Shown here one piece after another: positions 37,501 through 46,500 of a stretch of 64,000 bases of DNA; position 1 is the first letter of the stretch, and each line of letters begins with the position of its first letter. Source of the DNA: Branchinecta lynchi (lineage: Eukaryota; Arthropoda; Branchiopoda; Anostraca; Branchinectidae); assembly GCA_023053575.1 (NCBI GenBank), contig JAKZAP010000009.1, positions 19,945,869 through 20,009,868 of the forward strand. Reading direction: 5' to 3'. The position numbers were made by a program, and so were the translations under genes. The notes under the pieces are model-generated. The model was not told where the DNA came from and did not search any database. It saw only the letters and a list, made by a program, of their open reading frames with translations.

Positions 37501-40500
37501 AAGGTTCCTCTTCAGGCTCAAGCCGCTTAAGCTGGAAAATGAACTTGTGGAAAAACAATTAAAGATTCTTTCTCAATTTTCGATTTTGTGAACGCTTTCG
37601 ATCTCTGAAAATTGGTTGTAGTTTAAGCTGGTGCAGTGATTTCATTCTGGACACGGCTGCTGTTTTTGCTGTTCGATTGGGTCGTCGGAAGGGTGGAGAT
37701 TCTTTTGCATTTTGGTTTTGGAGTCACCTGTTTATTCTTCTTCTTTCCAATGTAGCTACATTGGCGATTTGAAGTTCCGCACTTTGGTGATAGATGTTCC
37801 TTCAGCCCAAGACGACTGCGAATCATATTTGACGGTGCAAAACATTAGCCCAGAGCTACCCAGGAAAAACAGAAAAATAGCCTGAAAATGTCAATTTCTC
37901 ATCAGAACTGTGGCACCTGGTTGCGCCATATCAGTTGACAAGGTCACTGATGAAAATCGAACCCTTTTTAGTCCGAAATAATGACCCATATTGTTCGAGG
38001 ATCGAAATGATCGAGAGCGTGTTCCACCCTTCTAACAATAGTAACTATTAGTTACTATTTCCGTTCTAACCTCACGAAAAGTTACTACGCTAACTGTTCG
38101 AACCTTGTCGAAATAGTAACTATTAGTAAATATTTTACCACGCTCGGGAGCGTAGTAACCGGGGTAACTACGGACACACAACACGAACTTGTTTCCCACA
38201 AGTTCCTTTTTCCAACTTGAGCGGTTTTGAGCCTAAAGGGGATCCTTGCCAAGAAGGGCCGAAATATAGCTTCAATAAAATTCAGCTGACGTATCCGTTT
38301 TGCACTATCAAATACTCCTCCATCCCCAGTGACATTAATTTTAATCTATCTTTATCCACTTTTAACTATTCACGTCACCTAACTTATGAAAATAAACCCA
38401 TATTTTACTTACTGTTCTTCCCCTCTAATGTTTGGAAATTAATTATCTCATTTAGATTTTGTAAAACATTTCTTTACCTAAATTTTCTGTAAACAACTAA
38501 ATCTCACTTCCTGACTATTGCCTTTTTATGTCTAAGTACCTTTTTGTCCCAATGTCCATTTCTGTGAAAGTTAGTTTAAAAAAAAGTAGAAGTAAACCCA
38601 AACGTGACCTTTGCTTACATCCATCGGGCATACATAAAAAACAAAAGGATCAGTATCCAACAACTTACCCTATATCTGGATACATATACGATATTGACCT
38701 TAAAATCCTTCGAAGCTTCATCACTCCGGGATAGTTTTCAGAATTGAAGCAGTAATTACTAGGCAGTGTCCTAAGAAGATCTTTCTCAATCTGACGGGCT
38801 GAAACGGTTGAATCATTGTTGGAAAGCTTAGCTATGTCCTTGTACAGTACTTCAGATGCGGCTTTTCGCTCAGAGGCCCCTAAAGGAAAATCGGGGGGTT
38901 GAACATTTCAAACGCTTGAAGCACAAAGGAACAGCACAAGGTAGTTCAGCAACAACATACAAAAAGACCAAAGGTTTCGATGGGATCCCAAAAACTGAAT
39001 ATTTATTGGACTTATTGATCCAAACAATTAGCTATGTCCTTGTACGGTACTTCAGATGCTGCTTTTCGCTCCGACGCCCCTAAAGAAAAAGCCGGGGTTG
39101 AATATTACAAACGCCTGAAGCACAAAGGAACAGGACAAGGTAGTTCAGCAACAACAATACCAAAGGTTTCGATGGGTTCCCAAAAACTGAATATTGGACT
39201 TATTGATCCAAACAATCGAGCCTTGTAGATTACCGGTCTTCGACAGACCCCTTTGACATGTTACTATTTATACATAATTAACCGCTTAAAAATGTACAAA
39301 AAAGATACCGTTTGGTTAAACTTAAAGTCTTAGCGCCTTTACCGCCCTGTGCCGAATACACTTTCCAAGTAAGGAGTGGATTCACTTTCCACGTCACTTT
39401 TCAAAACTAGCGGAGCGCCAGAGCAGCCTCGGAAAGTGAAGCCAATACTCTATCAGAAAGTTTTCGCGAGCTGGAAAGCAAAGTCGGAATCACTTTCCAA
39501 TGGTTTTCGCGCTACTTCGGAAAGTTGGCCAACTTTCCAACCCGGTTTTCGCGCTTCGGAAACCGAAGCAGCTTTCCCGGAAAGTGGTTCAACGAGGATA
39601 GTGGAAAGCTCCGCCGAAACATGTTTCGGCGGGAATTTCAAAGGTGTGGGAAAAAAACAGTGCAAGTATCACTAATAAATAAAGAAAAATGGCAAGCAAA
39701 AAATGTCTTCGATCGAATATATGATAATCCGTTAAGTGAACCATATTTATTAGAAATAGTTTGTGATTCAACATTTTTTCCCGGCGATGTCAGCTTTCCA
39801 TGTGTTTTCGCGATCAGTCCAGCGGGAAAGTGGAAACTTATTCCAGAAATCGCTTTCCCAGTTTTCGCGATGCGCTTCGCTCGCCGGAAAGTGATTCGGA
39901 GATCTAGCGAAAACCCTCCTTACAGAACGGCCAGTGACCCTGAGAAAGGACGAAAAAATGTCGCCCTAACGACTCAAACTCAACGAGTCACATCCTGTGT
40001 CAACCAATCACGAGGATCGTTGAGGACAGCTGTGGTGGCGCTTCCGGCTCTTCCGCTAGGTACACGGCGATTCTGCATCGGCAAGGAGAGTTAGTCATCA
40101 AAAGTATTTTAGCCGCAGTCGCACGGACATGCGGCGGAGAAGCCAGCGGAGCTTTCCAGACCGCAGACATCGCCATTATGTGGTGCCTGCATTAGGTTTT
40201 ACATTTAAACGAGACTTTTTTTTCTTTCGGAAACGACATGAAAACGATGGAAACAAACAATCATCGATATTGTTCGCAAAAAACTTCAGAAACAAAAGGT
40301 TTGAGCGTGTTCCACCCTTTTAACAATAGTAACTGTTGGCGACTAATTCCGCTCCAACCTCACGGAAAGTTACTACGCTGACCGTTCCAGCCTTCTCGAA
40401 ATAGTAACTAATAGTAACTATTTGCTCAGCATGTTCGTGGGCGTAGTAAGCGTGGAAACTAAGAATCTCTGTAACATGACTGGCCGGATTACCCGGCGGA

Positions 40501-43500
40501 GCTGCCGTGGAGTGGTATTTTACCGAAATTTAAAAATGTGTTCCAGCCTTGACGCCAAGAAGCCAAAACGTGACGCCATATGCAGAGCGTGTTCCACCCT
40601 ACTTACCGTAGTTACTACGCATGACGTCACGAATTCTGACTTTTTGCCGTCAAGGCTGGAACGATTTTTCTATTTTCCAGCAGGATCTCACGCCAGGGGT
40701 AAATCCGACCAATCACGTTACAGAGATGCGTAGTAACTACGCTTACTACGCTCCCGAGCATAAGCAAATAGTAACTATTAGTTACTATTCCGACAAGGTT
40801 GGAACGGTCAGCGTAGTAACTTTTCGGGAGGATGGAACGGAAATAGTAACTAATAGTAACTATTGTTAGAAGGGTGGAACACGCTCGTAGTAACTATGGT
40901 AAGTAGCGTGGAACACGCTCTTTGATTTACTGATTGGTCAGAAATTTGAAATGATCTGCCGCCACACCTGATCTTACCTGAAAGCCTCATCCACAAATGT
41001 GACCTCATATTGTAAGGGATCCCAGCTTCCATCATCCTCTCCAACTTTTCACTTTTCATCAAGCGATCAGATATCTCTGACCACTGGAGGTCAGAATCAT
41101 TTTGGAATTCCAAAAATGCAATCCAGCGTAAGGTCAGTTGCGGATCCACATTTAAAACATCTCCACTAGATGGAGCGCATTCTTCCTCCGCACGGAAACC
41201 AAATTCATCAGCTCTGAAAGTAAATTCATTTATTTATTTCCCTCAGAACTAAGGAGTAAAAAATATAATGTATAAAACAGAACTATGCCTATACCATCTG
41301 GTCATATTTACTGACACATAAATACTATAAAAAATAGAAAACGATTACAATTGTTTACGTACATTAAAGTATATTAAAGAGATGTATATTAAAGAGACGT
41401 ATATTAAAGATGCTGAGAAAAAGGTGGAAACGAAACCCTAGCTTATTATCTTCGGCCCGTGACGTTTCGTCACGTCATGAAAGAAATAGGGAAATTCGAT
41501 TAAATTAATGTTGCAGAATATATATTTGTATCTATAGATAGATAGATAGATCAGTGTATTTCAAAAGCCCAAGGGCCATATACGCAAACAAACGAAAACA
41601 AAAATATAACTTAAACAATCAGACTCCTCCTCCGGACGCGTTTACACTTATAAACCGTTCTAGGGACAATCAGTTCCGTTAGTAATTGGAAAATGTTGAC
41701 TTTTCGTGTGACGTCACGAGCCCTAGATAATCGGCTAAAATTTAGTCAACACCGAGAAAAAGTGTTGACCGAAAATCTGGATGAAGCATGTTACAGAATT
41801 TATAGACGCAATGAATATTGCACAGCTAAAATACTCGTCCTGATGTTGTTAGTTTGTTTTATCTGTAACACCTTAGGCTAGAGTTTAATTAATTATTCAT
41901 TTATTTTTAGTCTGACAGAATTAATGACGCGTCATTTCCTTATGCCAGTGGTATCTCTGTCGCTTTTATGCAAAGCGTGTTCTACCCTACTTACCGTAGT
42001 TACTACGCATGATGTCACGAATTCTGGCTTTTTGCCGTCAAGGCTGGAACGATTTTTCTATTTTCCAGCAGGATCTCACGCCAGGGGTTAATCCGACCAA
42101 TCACGTTACAGAGATGCGTAGTTACTACGCTTACTACGCTCCCAAGCATGGTAATCAAATAGTAACTTTTAGTTACTATTTGACAAGGTTGGAACGGTCA
42201 GCGTAGTAACTTTTCGTGAGGATACTTCCGACAAGGTTGGAACGGTCAGCGTAGTAACTTTTCGTGAGGATGGAACGGAAATAGTAACTAATAGTAACTA
42301 TTGTTAGAAGGGTGGAACACGCTCGCAATTTGAGTTTCACAGTTGTTAATAAAATTATACCTTACCTTACCTTACAGCACCAACCTTGTAGGTAACAACA
42401 GGCAGAGCGTGTTCCAACCTACTTACCGTAGTTACTACGAATGGCGTCGCAAATTTTGGATTCTTGGCGTGAAGGCTGGAAAACTTTCTCTATTCGGTAA
42501 AAATATCATGCCACGGGTTGGCCACGAGCTAATCCGGCCGATCACTTTACAGAGATTCTGTTACCACGCTAGTAGGTATTACACCGCCATTTCAGCCCTC
42601 AAACTGTTAAACAAAATTCTTCCAGTCTGGAATCGATGCTGAAGAACCCAAAAGTGGTGTGGAATGGTATCGATCCAGGGACCTTTCGATTATCAGGTAG
42701 AGTACTTCTGCACTGGGCTATCGGCCTGTGTTTTGGCAGTCAGAGGAAAGTAGGTATTCAAGACCAGAGCGAAGATTAAACTAAAAATTCTTCCAGTTTG
42801 CTGGAGAACCCAAAAAGTGGTGTGGAATGGTATCGATCCAGGGACCTTCGGTTGTCGAGCGGAAAACTGATGCTCTGCGCTATTGGGTTGTGTTTAAGCA
42901 GCTAGAGGAAGCACCAAACCAAAACTTCTAAGAGTTTCAAAAGAGTTTAGCTGTTATTATTTGTTTAGAAAATTAATCATTAGGCACCACGGTTTTTGAT
43001 CTAGAAATTTCTATTATCCGGTTTTAACTAGCCCAGTGCAGAAGTACTCTACCTGATAACCGAAAGGTCCCTGGATCGATACCATTCCACACCACTTTTG
43101 GGTTCTCCAGCATCGATTCCAGACTGGAAGAATTTTGTTTAACAGTTTGAGGGCTGAAATGGCGGTGTAATACCTACTCACGCTTACTACGCTTCCGAGC
43201 ATGGTAGGCATAGTTACTATTATTTACTATTTCGAGAAGGTTGGAACGGTCAGCGTTGTAACTTTATACGAGCTTTGAAAGAAAATAATAATTAATATTT
43301 ACTATTGTTAGAAGGGTGGAACACGCTCTTAAGGCGTAATCTCGCCGTTTCCCAAGGATTCCTCGGGGAATCGAAGGGAAGGACGAGAACAGAGGGAGTC
43401 ACTCCACGCGGACTCCAGAACACGAAAACAACCAGAGCACGGGAAATACTTCATTCATTCATTCATTCATTCATTTATTCGTACTAGTAAGACTACATAA

Positions 43501-46500
43501 AATAAATATAAAGCAAGAAATAAGACCCCCTGAAGCTATCTTGTTGGGGGTTTTAGGGGGGCTACAATGGATTTTATTCGAAAAAAAATATGCAGTGGAC
43601 GAATTAGTCTGGATCCACTTTATTTTTGTGTTTTGCTTATCCTGATTATTTTTAATTAATTTTACAATGAACCATAGCCATCAAAAATTGATTCCCCTCC
43701 GAATTTGAAAGGGAGTCCTTTTTGACGATGCTGATGATAATCGGAGCAGTCCCCGTCCGTGGGGACTTGCAAGAATACGGGGAGTGAGTCCCCGGGGCAA
43801 ACAAAAACGCGGGGACTCCTCAAGTGGAGTCTTCGGGGAAGGGCGAGAATACACCTTTAGTGTTATTTTTTACTTTGTGACTCAAAATTTGGCGGGAAAT
43901 TTAAATTTAGTGGCAGATTCCCCAAAATCCAAGGAATGCTTAAGCCATCAAACAGAATTCCAAAAATTATTCGCTTCAGCAGAACAGGATAAGAAAAAAA
44001 TTTGTCAAAATGGCAACACTGTGCTTGCCCTCGTTTGGCAAATTTTGTCCCGTTCTTAGTTTCTTAAGGACAGAGGAAGCAGGAGCTCTGATATTTGCTT
44101 AACATGACTTTGAAAGTACTGTTAACAATTAAAATCAATTCTTCCAAAAAAATCAAATAGCCAAGCGTCACAAGCCAGTAGCAAAAATGTATCCGCCAAT
44201 CTGCGACAAAATACGCCGATATGACAACACTGAGGCTGAGCCTGATTTATTGAGGTTCCATTTTTATTGTTAACCTTGGTTCACACTGCTGCTTCGTGTG
44301 CGACACGATTTTTGGGATCCCAAAACGTAAGTGGCAGGATACCTCGCAAACATCGCAAAAGTTGTCCGTCTGTCCGTCCGTCTGTGCGCACTATAACTCC
44401 CGAAAGGAATGAGATATTTTGATGAAACCTGGTGTGAGGATTCTATAGGTCAAGAGTAAGGTCGAGTTCGTAGATGGGCACTGTAGCCCTTAGGGGTTGG
44501 GGAGGGGGTTTAAATTAAGGGGCAAATTAAATATTTTTAAACAGATAGTCGTTTGGTCGTTTATGGGGTAAGAAGACATGCTGAACACGATGGTGAAAAC
44601 CATTTTGTCATCGGAAAAGTAGTTCGCCCGGAATCCGGCTAAAACCGGGAAGTTTGTTAAAAGTAAAAGTTTTATTTGAAGTTGATTAGATGTTTGAGTT
44701 AGGGGTAAGAAGACATGCTAAACACGATGGTGAAAACCGTTTATTCGCCGGACAGGTAATTAGCCTGGAATCCGGCCAAAACCGGAAAATCTGTTAAAAG
44801 TAAAAGTCTTATTTGAAGTTGATTAGATGTTCGATTTAGGGGTAGAAAGCCATGATGAACACAGTGGTGAAGACCATTTTCTCGCCGAACAAGTAGTTCG
44901 CCTGGAATCCGGCCAAAACCGGAAAGTTTCTTAAAAGTAAAAGTTTTATTTGGAGTTGATTAGATGTTCGATTAAGGGGTAAGAAGACATGCTAACACTT
45001 ATGTGAAAACAATTTTCTACCCAGACAAGTAGTTCGCCGGAATCCGGCCAAAACCGAAAATTGTTAAAAGTTAGAGTTTTATTTGTAGTTGATTAGATAT
45101 TCGATTTAGGGGTAAAGAGATGGTGAATCCGTGTATGACAATCATTTTTTACCCGGACATATAGTTCGACGGGAATCCGGCTGGAGCCGGAAAATTTGTT
45201 ATAAGTTGAATTTTTATTTGAAGTTGATTATATGTTCAATATTGGGGAAAGAAGATACGCTGAGTTCGTTTTTGAGCTTTCTTTTTTCGCCGGCAAAGTA
45301 GTTCCGGAATTCGGCCGAAACCGGGAAAGTTTTCGTCAAAACAGAGATGACTTATAGGGGTAAACACACATGCTGATTCAATGCCTGAACTGATTCAATC
45401 AGATGATTAATCTGTTTTTGAATTTTAATAGTAAAAATGTTCAAGGAGTCTGGCGAAGACAAGACCCAATTATCTGGCTTAAATATCGAATTTTTGGGAT
45501 CCCATCGAAACGTTTTTTCTTGTTTCTTTGATGTTCCGACGTGCGACAGACTCGCATGGACGTTCTCACTACTACGCAGACGCAAATCGAAAATGAAATT
45601 TTTCGACGAGATTATTCTGCAAAACGACAAAGAAACCCTTGGGGAAACAGAGTCTGAAGATGCTGGGAGATTACCAATCTGAATACCACCCATCATTAGG
45701 AAATTTTCAGTCAAAACCCCATATGACATCTTGTTCAAAACATCTTAATACAAGTTTATTCAGAAGATAGTTTGCATTCAGCCATCCTAGGATTACAGTC
45801 AGACCAAGGTAGAGCAATCTTTAGTCTTGAAAATTAATTTGTCTTTGTTTTTTCTTTTCTTTCCCTCAAGAATCGCATGCGTTATGTCGGATCAGTTGAA
45901 ATATTTCAACGCATCCGACACTGCGGCAAAACGCAAAGTTCTGTGTTGGTTGTCGCACGACTTGTGTCGTATGTCTCATGACGCAGAATTTTGCGCGAAA
46001 TCGCAGCAGTGTGAACAGGCGAAACGGCGTTTGCGAAAGTCTAACGCGTGGGTCCAGTGTGTCCTCCTTCCTTCCTTCTATGTTTTCTTGACAAACTATC
46101 CCAAAATAGTTGGGAAAACAATAACGCCATAGGCAAAATGGTACCACCAGTTGCAACTTTGTGTAGAGAGTAACAACAGTTTTTGTAGTAACCACGTTGC
46201 TGGTGGGAATGATGACAGTACTTTTTGTAGAAACGAACACACCCATAATCTAACACCGAGGTACAAAATTAATACGCCCTTCATAAAATCCTTCCAGATT
46301 AGTTCTTTTGTGCCCGTTGGATGCGCTAGCATAAAGCGAACAATGACTCGTTACTTCTTGGTGTACGTTTATCCAGGTTTCTCTGGTTATTTTCAATCCT
46401 CTTAAAGGACACCTGATCAATGAAACCATACTTGAACACACCATGGAGAATGCACTTACAGACATGGCCACGGAGAGCATTCTTCTCCTGAGCGTGACGT

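Noticed and set aside
39029..39081. Extra SGSM3 exon upstream of exon 3
   Set aside because: It is a partial copy of exon 3 without a donor; including it would repeat residues and break the frame.
45827..46132. Cys-rich 101-codon frame as a possible gene
   Set aside because: No known domain, no splice or codon evidence, within SGSM3 intron 1, and rich in short inverted motifs as in repeats.
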